A stretch of DNA of 61,970 nt from Nemertoderma westbladi (GCA_032718475.1 JAUCBJ010007367.1:1-61970), one strand, 5' to 3'. Numbered from the stretch's first letter, positions 26,301-32,739 are shown. The notes: a model not told the origin generated them from the letters alone. Numbers and translations are program-made.

Positions 26301-28947
26301 AGGGATATTAATTTCCTCATGGTTGATGGAACAATTAATACACCATAGTAATGGGGTGAGTATGTTCATCACAATTATCCTGGGACCAATGCTGCCTGCG
26401 AGGCACCTGCATGCACCCAGTACTGGTAATATTGGGAGTTTCACACTTTTCAAACTTTCACATCTTTAATGTAACACAGCCTCGGAGTAGGACAAAATGA
26501 AAGAACAACAAATCATCAAATTGTCAAATTGACAATAACGATTGCTGTCAATAATAATTCATGTCAATATGTTATTTTCCGTAGACAGGCAGTGAAATTG
26601 TAGAAAATTGACATTTGCTTATTACCGTAGTATCTAATGAAATGTTGGTGTCAATAATGTACTCTTGGACAGTACAATTTTTAGATTTATTTAATACTTA
26701 TTTATTTAAGAACTCTTTAATAACTTATTTAATAATTTATTAAATTATACATAATTGTTTTGTTTAAGATATGGATAACTTTCTCTCTCTGAACCTATCA
26801 TTTGCGAGGAATCCATACCATGCTCTGACCTATCTCTACCTTCCAGCTGTAATCGAGGTGATAGCCGGGTGGTCAATCTTTTGGATGGCTGGTTCTGCAA
26901 TAAACGCCCGTGCAAACATATCAATGTTAACTCTAATGGCGTTAGTATTTTTACTAAATACTTATTACAGATATTACATGAGTGAAAATACCTGATTATT
27001 GCATGTAGGAAGCATATGTCATTCATGCAAAGGATATTTATTCGGCAGATCTTCACCATCAATAGAAATGCGAATTAGTCATCATGTACTGTACTACTTA
27101 CTCACCAATGATACCGGCATCATTTATATAGTATTTTAAATATATTATTTTTAGTATAAACCGTGTTGTTGGTGGCGCTGTACCAGTCCACAATCTGGGT
27201 CTTCTATCGGTCACAATGATTTATCTACTCACCTGTCTGGGGTTCGGACTGATCTCTATATTTCTAATGGCAGCCTCTGACTACGTCAGACACACAGCTA
27301 CAACCACTGCACCTACACTAGTACCTCCTCGACATGTGCGGAGGTTAGCTTGGGTCGAAGAGGCACCTCTAGTAACATTCTCAGCAGGAATATCTGACGT
27401 TTTGGTTGGTTTTCATTTTAAATTTACAACTAGTTACCCTCCCCCATGGATTTGAATGGATAAGTTGCAAGAAAATGACAAAATAAATTCTAGGCCTTGT
27501 AATCTGAACACAAAGCAGGAGGAGGCCAGTTGTTTTTTGGTAACAAGTAATAAAAATCAATTTCTACATAATTTATAAGAAATCACCCATGACATTTTCT
27601 AGATCATCCGCATCTTCAAGGCCAGTGTCTTTTAAGAAAGTCATAGGCTGACCACCATGTAAGGTAACGTGCAATGTAAGTATATGTAATGGAAGAACTT
27701 GTTACCGTTTACCGTTTTTTCAGTTCACATGCACAATGGTTTTTTCCAAGATATTTTATTATCAAACCAATTCCTAAGAATTTAGTATCGTTTTCGTTTT
27801 TAATAGTTGAATTACTGATCTTGATACTACTATTCTACTGTGGTGAGGTCCTCGTTAATGGGAAGTAGGGCTCTGTTTTAATATTTAGAGATATCTTGTT
27901 TTCGGTTAGCCATTGGTCAACTTTGTCGAGTTGTTTGTTTACTGTATCTGTGAGTATATTCCCTTATTATCACTTTGTGATTGTGGGGTAGGTTAGTGTT
28001 GTCAGCTCAGAGAGTAGCGTGCAGTGAGGTTCAATTTGGTAAGTCATAAGGTAAAAGTAGATAGATGTAAAGTAGGAATTAGTGCATTTCGAAAGTGGTG
28101 TTTACTTAAGTCAACGCAATATTATTTTTAGGTCTAGTGAAGACCTTCAAATGCGTAAGGGGAAGGCATGGGCCGCATTGAATTAGCTGTCCAGAATTCA
28201 GGTTGACAAGTGATATGTTGGAAACGTAAGGTCCGACTATTTAGGGCTGCAGTAGAACCAGTACTCCTTTATGGAGTCAATTTAGTCCATTAGAGTCATT
28301 TATGGACTCCAACCAGACACTACAAAATATTGGGGGTGTCCCATTTTCTCTGTTTGAGATTTTCCATGTTTGAGACTGGAACAAAGTCGCCTCTGCTTTG
28401 GAGTGAGATTACTTTCGCTGTGAGGACCAGCCTGGGCACAATGTTGTTCATTGGCAGCCTCTTGGAGAAAATACGCTTTGTGGACCTCCCTTGACTTTCT
28501 CAAGACGACTCTTATAGGACACTGACCTTGAAGATGCAGAAAATCTCACTTCATAAGGGGATATGGAGTTGTAGCATGTCATTATTAATGCATGCTGCAT
28601 CACAGAAAACCAAATTGTAGATTATGTGGTGATGGTACAAACTTTTTTAAAACTATCATAACATGATGGCTGATGGAAAATAAATTTGTAAATTTGCTTC
28701 ACAAAAAATAAATTGCGCAATATCATTTTATATTTCACAGAAGAAGAAGAAGTTTATGGTACTCGGGGAATGGATCAGAATGAAAATATGCCAACCCAAT
28801 TCAACCGGTAATGACTATATAGATTGGATCGGAAGATGCGTACTCCCGATGTTCTTCACCTTATTCAATATAGTATTCTGGATTTGCGTAAAAGTTGCTT
28901 ATGACAATCAGTTTTCTTCAACATCCAGAGTTGTAGATGAATTATAA
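1853..28947 (+). CDS. Cys-loop (pentameric) ligand-gated ion channel subunit with cysteine-rich and mucin-like N-terminal extension; ten exons
   Basis: Predicted neurotransmitter-gated channel subunit of the plasma membrane. Exons: 1853-2307, 2857-3060, 3185-3264, 7498-7616, 13688-13848, 18486-18583, 18940-19101, 26769-26940, 27155-about 27404, 28741-28947. All introns are GT-AG and every junction keeps frame, giving 635 residues. Order: weak signal peptide (1-26), a domain with 16 Cys (about 28-151), a Thr/Pro-rich stalk (152-215), the ligand-binding domain with RWNDPRY (278-284), a canonical Cys-loop C347-x13-C361 containing FPFD, TM1 with YLP (446-467), TM2 (475-490), TM3 (498-520), a short cytoplasmic loop, TM4 (597-619). 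The YxCC of nicotinic alpha subunits is absent; Ala-Arg before TM2 and no Glu at -1' lean towards an anion channel. The ligand is unknown. The exon 9 donor is ambiguous (27371 or 27404). The coding frame looks undamaged. Confidence 0.88.
2340..2411 (+). repeat. 15-bp minisatellite in receptor intron 1
   Basis: About 4.5 tandem copies of a 15-bp unit (TTCGGACCCGGACAA with variants). About 50 bp downstream an inverted piece (GAATTGTCCGGATCCC) could pair with it as a hairpin. Confidence 0.8.
2857..3060 (+). CDS. Receptor exon 2: Thr/Pro-rich mucin-like stalk
   Basis: Acceptor atacag, donor gtgagt, phase 2 at both ends. About 20 of 68 residues are Thr, arranged in PTTT-type clusters, a typical setting for dense O-glycosylation. 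It ends in DEILKPFDG, which leads into the ligand-binding domain. As a symmetric phase 2-2 exon it could be skipped without a frameshift. Confidence 0.8.
3185..3264 (+). CDS. Receptor exon 3: start of ligand-binding domain
   Basis: Acceptor ttgcag, donor gtaagt, phase 2 in and 1 out. Encodes the N-terminal helix and first strand region (DNFVDTVLQTNYSGMEPP), matching the family pattern of a leucine-rich helix, then Y and a Pro-rich turn. Confidence 0.78.
3424..6641 (-). mobile_element. P-element-like (THAP transposase) DNA transposon in receptor intron 3
   Basis: Inverted ends: 3424-3530 matches the reverse complement of about 6535-6641 (ACTTTCCA...AGATWGGTAT...). A second inner block (about 3625-3715 against about 6140-6205, around TATACGGCC and CCATGAGGCCAGTTTT) shows that the repeats extend several hundred bases. 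A broken transposase gene lies between them on the minus strand. No convincing 8-bp TSD was found, so the insertion is old or the outermost bases have decayed. Confidence 0.75.
4366..5841 (-). pseudogene. THAP-domain P-type transposase, decayed
   Basis: P-type transposases cut DNA with an RNase H-like core and bind it through an N-terminal THAP zinc finger. The minus strand from 5841 starts MVNKCVV. After a two-base shift near 5815 it continues as FGCNTGY...FPQNASLC..AWIRFI, and after an in-frame TGA as ICIDHF: together the C-x4-C...C-x2-H pattern of a THAP finger. Further fragments at 5635-5360, 5224-4922 and 4903-4568 are separated by stops. They include SDQLELRYSQYHQMSGGRF, matching the conserved C-terminal D-x-L-E...G block of this family. 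At least one frameshift and several stops make it inactive. Without tools I cannot assign a subfamily. Confidence 0.72.
6642..7497. other. Remainder of receptor intron 3
   Basis: No gene or named repeat recognised. 6740-6900 is a GC-richer island reading like an old repeat; the rest is AT-rich and leads to the exon 4 acceptor. Confidence 0.5.
7498..7616 (+). CDS. Receptor exon 4: beta strands 1-2 with the conserved W-x-D-x-R motif
   Basis: Acceptor gtttag, likely donor gttagt, phase 1 in and 0 out. Encodes alternating hydrophobic strands (VTVEVNVRDMI) and TTRWNDPRY at 276-284, matching the family W-x-D-x-R(L/Y) signature. Confidence 0.85.
7782..8267 (-). mobile_element. LINE family B, older fragment (left part), split by a second copy
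   Basis: Matches the endonuclease-RT linker part of the near-full-length copy (about 39585-40078), same orientation, heavily mutated. It stops at ATAAGG exactly where the TAG-type tail of the next copy begins (8268). The continuation of the same LINE sequence resumes at about 11988 beyond that copy. Confidence 0.7.
8268..11987 (-). mobile_element. LINE family B, long decayed copy inserted into an older LINE B
   Basis: Near-full-length non-LTR retrotransposon (about 3.7 kb) with 3' tail at the low-coordinate end. Coding remnants on the minus strand run from an endonuclease part (about 11217-10754: SLSAVGIQEH, VLIVCYSPTSVAP), through a linker and RT part (10019-9330: SGVDGVPTEVFK, NQNGFHKGRG; 9240-8983: GVLQGDTLAPFLF, DLDFADDFG), to the C-terminal part (8887-8309: FAGHCFRREDQP). 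Several frameshifts and a 133-bp internal duplication make it a pseudo-copy. It has no clean TSD, only a possible short AAGG/AAGC remnant. Confidence 0.8.
10348..10613. repeat. Direct tandem duplication, period about 133 bp, inside LINE B copy
   Basis: The block from ACTGCTAGCACTGCTTTCC to GAATATGGTCTATCT occurs twice in a row (first at about 10351, second at about 10484) with a few substitutions. Other LINE B copies carry it once. Confidence 0.8.
11988..12655 (-). mobile_element. LINE family B fragments (right part of split copy plus a 3' RT fragment)
   Basis: 11988-12090 resumes the older LINE B interrupted at 8267 (compare 40080-40170: CACTGGAGAA..., GAATATGGTCTATCT). 12095-12640 is a separate, strongly decayed piece matching about 38215-38830. 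All frames are broken. Confidence 0.6.
12656..13687. other. Receptor intron 4, right part
   Basis: About 12740-12895 resembles the extreme 5' region of LINE B (compare 41280-41390: GGTGCAG..TGACCAGCCATTGGT). The remainder shows no gene and no clear repeat, apart from a GC-rich patch at 13170-13250. Confidence 0.45.
13688..13848 (+). CDS. Receptor exon 5: middle of ligand-binding domain
   Basis: Acceptor atgtag, donor gttggt, phase 0 in and 2 out. Encodes residues 287-339. The usual W-x-P-D of loop A is replaced by LWIVVMETW, so the binding site is divergent. The strand AVIWSNGDVRTI matches the conserved nG-V segment. Confidence 0.82.
13849..14540. other. Receptor intron 5, left part
   Basis: AT-rich; nothing recognised apart from a short AATAATAATAATAAT run near 14220. 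Confidence 0.5.
14553..17476 (-). mobile_element. LINE family A (endonuclease-RT non-LTR retrotransposon), young 5'-truncated copy
   Basis: 2924 bp flanked by a perfect 12-bp TSD, ACTAATAATATA (14541-14552 and 17477-17488). The 3' end carries a CTAGTAGTAG tail on the minus strand. The 5' end is cut inside the start of the coding region: a relative at 17647-18123 shows about 75 further N-terminal residues. Clean TSD and an open ORF point to a recent insertion. Confidence 0.9.
14678..17467 (-). CDS. LINE family A ORF: APE endonuclease plus reverse transcriptase, 929 residues
   Basis: The protein makes new copies by nicking target DNA with an APE-type endonuclease and priming reverse transcription there. 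Endonuclease motifs in order: MNAR, CIQEHR, CYSPTN, AGDLNAQIG, GSDHR (first about 250 residues). RT motifs: KPLPKKGD, NYRGICLL, NGFRPSRST, VDFKKAFDS, GVLQGDTLAPLLF, DTDFADDIALLS with the catalytic ADD, then KTEFM and the thumb. The C-terminal part has FLYGGETWTLT and RLRFSGHCWR, a layout common in invertebrate endonuclease-RT LINEs. No RNase H is seen. The frame is open throughout. Only a short N-terminal segment is missing, so catalytic competence is plausible, although the promoter region was lost with the 5' truncation. Confidence 0.9.
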   Translation of the reverse strand: MNNLLKCKKTLKIATMNARTLKAHTKQGDMVALAMEYNINIICIQEHRICHEDTAMKYNDIGNGWTLVTSSAVRNSANASIGGVGILLSPFALKTLNNIESINSRVMIATFDGNPKATVICCYSPTNASEPEQAVKFYEELTGLIKDIPKHNVKVIAGDLNAQIGPEDIKGYTYNTSSNRNGYLLLDLMEECELIPTNNTFEKSKGKLWTFQYPNGTKAQLDYILINKKWRNSMINCEAYRSFNLIGSDHRIVTAEIRVSLRASKPRTSKQIKYDWEKLRTDNAVKDAYTVEVQNRFEALQSMDEDQSTNSIYQNIITAHKESAKRHISQKPKRKQYVPWQNSEVTCKREDLKIAYKVKTEQPTTENINKVEKAKDDLKLAYNISQEKYIHDKTEAITTAHIQQQSRLTWQTVNEVSGRKSCAKGRLKADSPEERVGKWKNHFSNLLGQPPNIEVNPTRKIYDKTLPIETGDFTPAELQRSIKSMSNNKASGLDEIPAEVWKTGVLNRPLLNVCNRMLKGEKPPPIWTKGQLKPLPKKGDLGIPTNYRGICLLVVAAKIYNKMILYRIRPHIEKLLRKSQNGFRPSRSTIAQILALRRLIEGIKSKNLPAVMTFVDFKKAFDSIHRGKMLEILRAYGIPEVIVAGIGLLYCDTEAQVLSPDGETEFFSILAGVLQGDTLAPLLFVIVLEYAMRTATKGEDLGFTLQERRSSRYPATTVTDTDFADDIALLSNTLADAQLLLNKVERAAKEVGLHINATKTEFMTFNVDGNLTTIDNNQLRKVDDFQYLGSWIESSKKDIEVRKAKSWVALSKMDTIWKSDLSRHMKTKFFRATVESVFLYGGETWTLTKSLEQRIDGCYTRLLRAALNISWRQHMTNAELYGTIPPVSTTLRERRLRFSGHCWRNKTRSYQIYFSCNQLMESVVVDDRP
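17540..18175 (-). mobile_element. LINE family A, 5' fragment of a second copy
   Basis: Contains the true start of the LINE A protein (MDRRKVINQPTAK...) and runs on into the endonuclease domain (CIQEHRICHED, NASFGG), with decayed continuation to about 17540. It is cut within the endonuclease, so it keeps the 5' end and lacks the 3' end, the reverse of ordinary LINE truncation; a later deletion is the simplest cause. Confidence 0.8.
18176..18485. other. Receptor intron 5, end
   Basis: AT-rich, nothing recognised before the exon 6 acceptor. Confidence 0.5.
18486..18583 (+). CDS. Receptor exon 6: the Cys-loop
   Basis: Acceptor ttcaag, donor gtaagt, phase 2 in and 1 out. Encodes C347 and C361 separated by exactly 13 residues with FPFD before the second Cys, the defining disulphide loop of the superfamily. 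The usual Gln two residues before the second Cys is Leu here. Confidence 0.92.
18940..19101 (+). CDS. Receptor exon 7: end of ligand-binding domain (loops B and C region)
   Basis: Acceptor ccctcag, donor gtttgt, phase 1 in and 1 out. Encodes residues 373-426, including possible N-glycosylation sites (NNVT). No vicinal cysteines are seen, so this is not a nicotinic alpha-type loop C. As a symmetric phase 1-1 exon it could be skipped in frame. Confidence 0.8.
19250..19364 (-). mobile_element. tRNA-derived SINE, minus copy
   Basis: The reverse strand reads CTGAGCCACTAGCTGAATGG, then TTAGAGCGTCCGACTTCC (A-box-like), then a B-box-like CCAGTTCGATCCC, followed by a body ending ...GCCGACTTTGCAAAAGC..CAACAAAAA. 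It matches the plus-strand copy at 20629-20733. It is not a functional tRNA: no acceptor stem closes. Confidence 0.65.
19365..20628. repeat. Layered fold-back region
   Basis: Several inverted-repeat pairs are nested here: 19655-19692 with 20033-20066 (AGCTTAGCAAGTGGTTTAAT); 19979-20022 with 20586-20630 (GGTAAAAGATAGACCTGG); 20068-20192 with 20456-20583 (about 125 bp, with CGCTACAATGAAAGGGTAGT); and the central perfect hairpin. A G-run lies at about 19697-19722. Most likely a fold-back element interrupted by other insertions. Confidence 0.75.
20209..20316. repeat. Perfect palindrome: two 50-bp arms, 8-nt loop
   Basis: 20209-20258 and 20267-20316 are exact reverse complements, separated by TTCAACCC. 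The centre reads CGTCACCGGTTCAACCCCC, so a B-box-like GGTTCAACCC lies across the loop. No mismatch was found in either arm. Confidence 0.93.
20629..20733 (+). mobile_element. tRNA-derived SINE, plus copy
   Basis: GAGCCACTAGCTGAATGG (A-box-like), GGAGGTCACCAGTTTGATCC (B-box-like), then the same body (GCCGACTTTGCAAAAGC) as the 19250-19364 copy in opposite orientation. It directly abuts the outer arm of the palindrome. Confidence 0.65.
22178..23578. mobile_element. Non-autonomous DNA transposon with about 200-bp terminal inverted repeats and 8-bp TSD
   Basis: 22178-about 22420 matches the reverse complement of about 23350-23578 (TATTCCCAATC, TTGATTGGATGTTGAAATCA, ATTGGGTGAAATCATGTAA). CCGGGTCA flanks both ends (22170-22177, 23579-23586). 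Removing the insert restores the surrounding RT reading across the site. No transposase was seen inside. An 8-bp TSD fits hAT-like or other 8-bp superfamilies; the ends are not diagnostic. Confidence 0.8.
22868..23225 (-). mobile_element. LINE family B 3' fragment inside the TIR element
   Basis: Diverged match to the LINE B 3' end: CTACTACTAAAATCGGCCTG, AAGAATGCTATGCCAGCTTA, ATCTTCAAGGCCAG, then GGCTGGTCCTCAC. It contains a short internal duplication of the GCTATGCCAGCTTA block and no open frame. Confidence 0.65.
24180..25690 (-). pseudogene. Older retroelement C-terminal relic, interrupted by a LINE B copy
   Basis: On the minus strand, 25648-25529 (LTHYVNSSRKQFVIKYSA, ILKLCRDYNTLG) continues at 24634-24180 (DLLVKSKNYNN, CRVCSCDSESIHDEPHIILN) once the inserted LINE (24647-25516) is ignored. 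The C-x2-C...H...C pattern with DEPHIILNC resembles the terminal zinc-binding motif at the end of many retroelement polyproteins. Stops are present and no RT core remains. Family uncertain. Confidence 0.5.
24647..25516 (+). mobile_element. LINE family B, 5'-truncated copy with 12-bp TSD
   Basis: 870 bp, TSD ATAACCGAGAGT (24635-24646, 25517-25528), 3' end CCGATCC(TAG)n. The 3' coding part is open from 24811 to 25470 (219 residues: HVDDFCYLGSWIRKSG, LFRAAVVPVLLY, LRRILKDTGLEDADDL) and is close to the 37901-38515 copy. It lacks endonuclease and most of the RT. Confidence 0.9.
25691..26768. other. Receptor intron 7, right end
   Basis: No gene recognised. Short open stretches (26242-26469) show no family features. 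AT-rich before the exon 8 acceptor. Confidence 0.45.
26769..26940 (+). CDS. Receptor exon 8: pre-TM1, TM1 and most of TM2
   Basis: Acceptor gtttaag, donor gttagt, phase 1 in and 2 out. Encodes the pre-TM1 strand (NLSFARNPYHALTY), TM1 with the conserved LYLP and GWSIFWM, then the short TM1-TM2 turn with Ala-Arg and the start of TM2. The donor choice is fixed by phase with exon 9; reading on runs to a stop at about 26994. Confidence 0.88.
27155..27404 (+). CDS. Receptor exon 9: end of TM2, TM3 and start of the cytoplasmic loop
   Basis: Acceptor ttttag. Encodes the end of TM2, VPVHNLGLL (the TM2-TM3 loop, compare the family's P-x-V-S-Y), TM3 (residues 498-520) and a short loop. Two phase-0 donors are possible: gtaaca at 27372 and gttggt at 27405, a difference of 11 residues. 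Confidence 0.8.
27580..27662 (-). mobile_element. LINE family B short fragment
   Basis: About 80 bp matching the LINE B 3' coding end (CACCCATGACATTTTCTAGA, ATCCGCATCTTCAAGGCCAG), in receptor intron 9. Confidence 0.7.
27663..28129 (-). other. Probable old RT fragment in intron 9
   Basis: The minus strand of about 27960-27700 reads KVDQWLTENKISLNIK, then GIGLDNKISWKK-like pieces with stops, resembling the thumb region of CR1/jockey-type LINEs. The rest is unassigned. Weak evidence. Confidence 0.35.
28130..28612 (+). mobile_element. LINE family B decayed 3' fragment
   Basis: Diverged match to the LINE B 3' part (ATGCGTAAGGGGAAGGCATG, GTCCGACTATTTAGGGC, AGTACTCCTTTATGGAGTC); all frames closed. 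Lies just before receptor exon 10. Confidence 0.65.
28741..28947 (+). CDS. Receptor exon 10: pre-TM4 segment, TM4 and stop
   Basis: Acceptor tttcacag, phase 0. Encodes a basic amphipathic segment (KKKKF), then DYIDWIGRCVLPMFFTLFNI-type TM4 (597-619) with the family's R-x-x-x-P and F-N-x-x-x-W pattern, ending in TAA. No consensus AATAAA was seen close downstream. Confidence 0.88.
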   Translation, partial: KKKKFMVLGEWIRMKICQPNSTGNDYIDWIGRCVLPMFFTLFNIVFWICVKVAYDNQFSSTSRVVDEL

Positions 28948-30151
28948 TTTGATTTAATATACTATTAAATGTTTGCTTTGTTTATATGTTACATATAATA
29001 TAATTGGCAAATATCACACGTTTTGGGTATTTTGGATATTGCACTATTCGAATAAGAAGTAGTTATTCCTTGCCATTTTTAACCCTATGCCACAGCTCCT
29101 GAACATCAGCTCTCTCTCCATTATCATCAACATCGTTTTAGCAACCAGCCGTGCAATCAGCTGCCATCAAACTGACATTCCCCTCGAACGAGCATAAGCG
29201 AGTGAGTGTAAAATTAAACGAGAGCCTGAAAGTAAAAACAGGTAATTTATTTAAATCGAATATCTCGTTTCATTTTCGTTTTATTATTTAGAAATTGTAT
29301 ATTATACAAGTACCAGTACAGTACTGTTAACATTAACAACCTTTGTAGCTTTAGATGACTGCAGCCTATGGCTATGCCTAATCAATAAGTACACACTATA
29401 TATGGTCTGTGTATGCATGCACTGATTCATAAGGCGTACAGGTGTAGTAAGTGACATAATGAATAGCATCAGTAGCACTACTGTACGTACATAGTACATT
29501 ACTGGTAATGACCTATAAGCCTACCCCTACAGGTATAGGCAGTGACAGAATGAATGAGTTACTGCTAGGCCTACGCCTACCTCAGTGGACTGTAGCCTAT
29601 GGTACAATTATGTGGTCCGTACCCAACCATCATAAGTCAGAATAAACATGTAATCAGTAAGCCGAGTAAAATATGAAGCATATAGGGTATCCAAGCAACG
29701 TATATCGACTAAGTTATGCCATTTAGACCATGGTCTCCAAAAGCTATATCTAAATATACCACAGCAATCATACTGAAAGAATACTGTTACTTAAAGAATA
29801 CATACCGGCAGAGAACACATAACGGCTGGTCTGCATGTTGAGGGGCTGCCAGTTCTAGACTTTGTATTGGAAAACTACAGGTCGAATGGTGCATTGAACT
29901 AAACTATTACTGTACTAATGCTATAAATATGTAATCTTATTATTCTGAATAACTAATTTGAAATTCCCGCTAACTTGTTGTGTATTATATTTTACACATT
30001 AAAGTAATAATTGATTAATGTCATAATTAACCAAGTAATACCCTCAAATCATTATATTATTCATTATCCACTAATCTGTTTATTCCGAGTCTGAGTATTA
30101 AACAAGTAAAGCGTTTTCCTGCAGTATAATATTACTGTGGAGGTGTAGTAT
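28948..30151. other. 3' flank of receptor gene
   Basis: No gene found. Contains short internally repetitive motifs (GCCTACCCCTAC / GCCTACGCCTACC near 29518-29580). The receptor 3' UTR should begin here. Confidence 0.45.
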
Positions 30152-31117
30152 CTGGTATATACAGACTAGTAAAATGTAAAGTCAATAGTTTTATCAAAGT
30201 ATTATTCGTTAAAAAATTCGATTTAGATGTGCAATATCTTAACATTGTTTAAAAATTTCCTCAGGAATGGTCGAAATGGCGGGCTTAAGTAAGCGCGGGA
30301 AGCCAATTTTGAAAATCGCTGCTACATATTTGACGTCACTACGCAGTGCTCTGATAATTTCTGATATTGGTTTCTATGGAGGGTCAAATTAGAGTCATTC
30401 AAAAACACATTTTAATCTCAATCATTTCACAAGTGGCTTATATTAATTGAAAGCGGAGTGTCTTGCGCATCTTTTGACACTACAATTATTTAAATTCATG
30501 TTGATGAACATTGATAAAATTAATCAATTCACAATTATAAACTCGCAAATTGCCTGACCAGTATGCAAGTGATACTGAACCACTCAGTCCTGTCCATCTA
30601 TTGCATTGCAGTATCTGAGAATTGCTGTATTGCAGCTTAAGTTCATTAAGTTGAAATGTGTACCAGTCAGCAGTAGCGTAAGAGTGGTACAGGGGTAGGT
30701 TTACTAAACTTAATGAACTTCAGCAACAATACAGCAATATGTTTACTCGGATACTGCAATACAATAGGTGTTAGGGCTGAGTTGTGAGTGACTTGCATAC
30801 GGGGTCAGGCAATCTACCAAGTTGGCAAAATTGCAAACAGTATTTATCAATATTCATGATCATGAATTTAAGTAATTGTAATTGTTAAAAGACGCACAAG
30901 TCTCTCCAGTTTCAATTGATATAAGCCACGTATGAAATGATTGAGATTAAATGTGTATTTGAATGAATTTAAAATCACCCTCCATAGAAACCAATATAAG
31001 AAATTATCAGAGCACTGCGTAGTGACGTCAAATATGTAGCAGATGAGTTTCAAAATTGTCTTCCCGGGCTTACTTAAACCCGCCATTTCGACCGTTTCCA
31101 CATGTTTTTACAAAAAA
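30152..31117. mobile_element. Fold-back (long inverted repeat) element
   Basis: Nearly the whole element pairs with itself. 30267-about 30400 (GGTCGAAATGGCGGG, TTTGACGTCACTACGCAG) is the inverse of about 30960-31098. The interior 30545-30665 is the inverse of about 30690-30815 (GCCTGACC..GTATGCAAG, AATACAGCAATA). No coding capacity. A half copy lies at 56717-57512. Confidence 0.8.
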
Positions 31118-31218
31118 CACACCGCCGCCACTCGATTCAGGACACCTTGTTACTGTTACCCCATATTCGATTGTTTCTAGCCCAACAATTTTTTTCCGCA
31201 CCAACCCTATTCCAATGC

Positions 31219-31882
31219 CATGTGAGTGTACCATACCTTTGTCATGCCCCTCCCCCCTCCTTCATATTATCTACTTTCATGTGAGTGTACCATACCTTTG
31301 TTATGCCCATCCCCCTCCTTCATATTATCTACTTTCATGTGCGTGTACCATACTTTTGTTATGCCCCTCCCCCTCCTTCATATTATCTACTTTCATATGA
31401 GTGTACCATACCTTTGTTATGCCCCTCCCCCTCCTTCATATTATCTACTTTCATGTGAGTGTACCATACCTTTGTTATGCCCCCCCCCCCCCCCCCCCTC
31501 CTTCATATTATCTACTTTCATGTAAGTGTACCATACCTTTGTTATGCCCCTCCCCCTCCTTCATATTATCTACTTTCATATGAGTGTTCCATACCTTTGT
31601 TATGCCCCTCCCCCTCCTTCATATTATCTACTTTCATGTGAGTGTACCATACCTTTGTTATGCCCCCCCCCCCTCCTTCATATTATCTACTTTCATGTGA
31701 GTGTACCATACCTTTGTTATGCCCCTCCCCCTCCTTCATATTATCTACTTTCATGTGAGTGTACCATACCTTTGTTATGCCCCTCCCCCTACTTCATATT
31801 ATCTACTTTCATGTGAGTGTTCCATACCTTTGTTATGCCCCTCCCCCCTCCTTCATATTATCTACTTTCATGTGAGTGTACC
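31219..31882 (+). repeat. 58-bp minisatellite, about 11 copies
   Basis: Unit: GTGAGTGTACCATACCTTTG, then TTATGCCCCTCCCCCTCCTT, then CATATTATCTACTTTCAT. Copies are nearly identical except for the length of the C-run (6 to about 18). A remnant continues at 32419-32440 beyond an inserted LINE. Because 58 is not a multiple of three, the array is open in several frames, which is not evidence of coding. Confidence 0.95.
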
Positions 31883-32418
31883 TTGAATAGGCTTTCCAGG
31901 ATTTGGAAGTCACCGAGAATTAATCGGAAACTTAAGGTCTGAATATTTAGAGCAGCAGTAGTTCCAGTACTCCTCTATGGGAGTCCATGCTGGGCTCTAA
32001 CTCCTGAGGACACCAAATCTCTGGATGGCACATTCATAAGAATGCTACGCCGGGTTCATTGTGTCAAGTACAATGCACACATCTCCAACCAGACACTATA
32101 TAACATTGGAGGTGTCTCATTGGTTCCCCCAAGCTTGACACTAGAACAAATTTGCCTCCGCTTTGCAGGACATTGCTTTCGCCGTGAGGACCAGCCAGTG
32201 CATAATCTTGTACTTTGGCAGCCTCATGGAGTGAATAAGCATGGTGGACAGCCCATGACTTTCTTGAGACGCATCTTAAAGGACACTGGCCTTGAAAATG
32301 CGGATGATCTAGCAAATGTCATGGGTGATAGGGAGTTGTGGCGGTGCAATTTTGTCGATAAGCCGGCACAGCATTCTTAAAAATGCAGCTGCAATGCAGC
32401 ATGCCGATCCTAGTAGTA
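31883..32418 (+). mobile_element. LINE family B, 5'-truncated copy inserted in the minisatellite
   Basis: Starts abruptly at TTGAATAGGC, ends CCGATCC(TAG)3; GAGTGTACC occurs on both sides (31874-31882, 32419-32427). The 3' coding part is open from 32042 to 32380 (RFAGHCFRREDQP). Close to the 24647-25516 copy. Confidence 0.88.
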
Positions 32419-32739
32419 GAGTGTACCATACCTTTGCCCTTTTCAATGTCGTTTTTTAAGTGTATTCAGTGTACCCTCATGGTTTATCCTACTCCTTGAC
32501 AGGAACTTAATAAATACACCATTGTTCAATTATCACGAATAACAGTAGGCCTAACAAACAATAAAATAAACAGAATAAAATTTTTGAAATATTATTTATT
32601 TTTTTTGTTGGGGGGGGGGGGGGGGAATTATCAAATGGGGCGAAAATTTGGGCTTTGCCCCTCCCTCCCAGTGGAAATGTTTCCCGTGCGCTTATGCTTC
32701 TAGATTCTCTATGCTTCTGTAGCGACACATTTCAGATGG

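Noticed and set aside
26941-26994. Extension of receptor exon 8 to its own stop codon
   Set aside because: The phase-2 donor at 26941 joins exon 9 with a proper TM2-TM3 sequence; the extension would give a truncated channel. A retained-intron isoform cannot be excluded.
31056-31886. Several overlapping Pro/Cys-rich open frames with repeated sequence
   Set aside because: They are translations of the 58-bp minisatellite; the unit length is not a multiple of three, so every frame is open by repetition.
31219-32440. Regularly spaced direct repeats as a CRISPR array
   Set aside because: Units are contiguous without unique spacers, in a eukaryotic context; it is a minisatellite.
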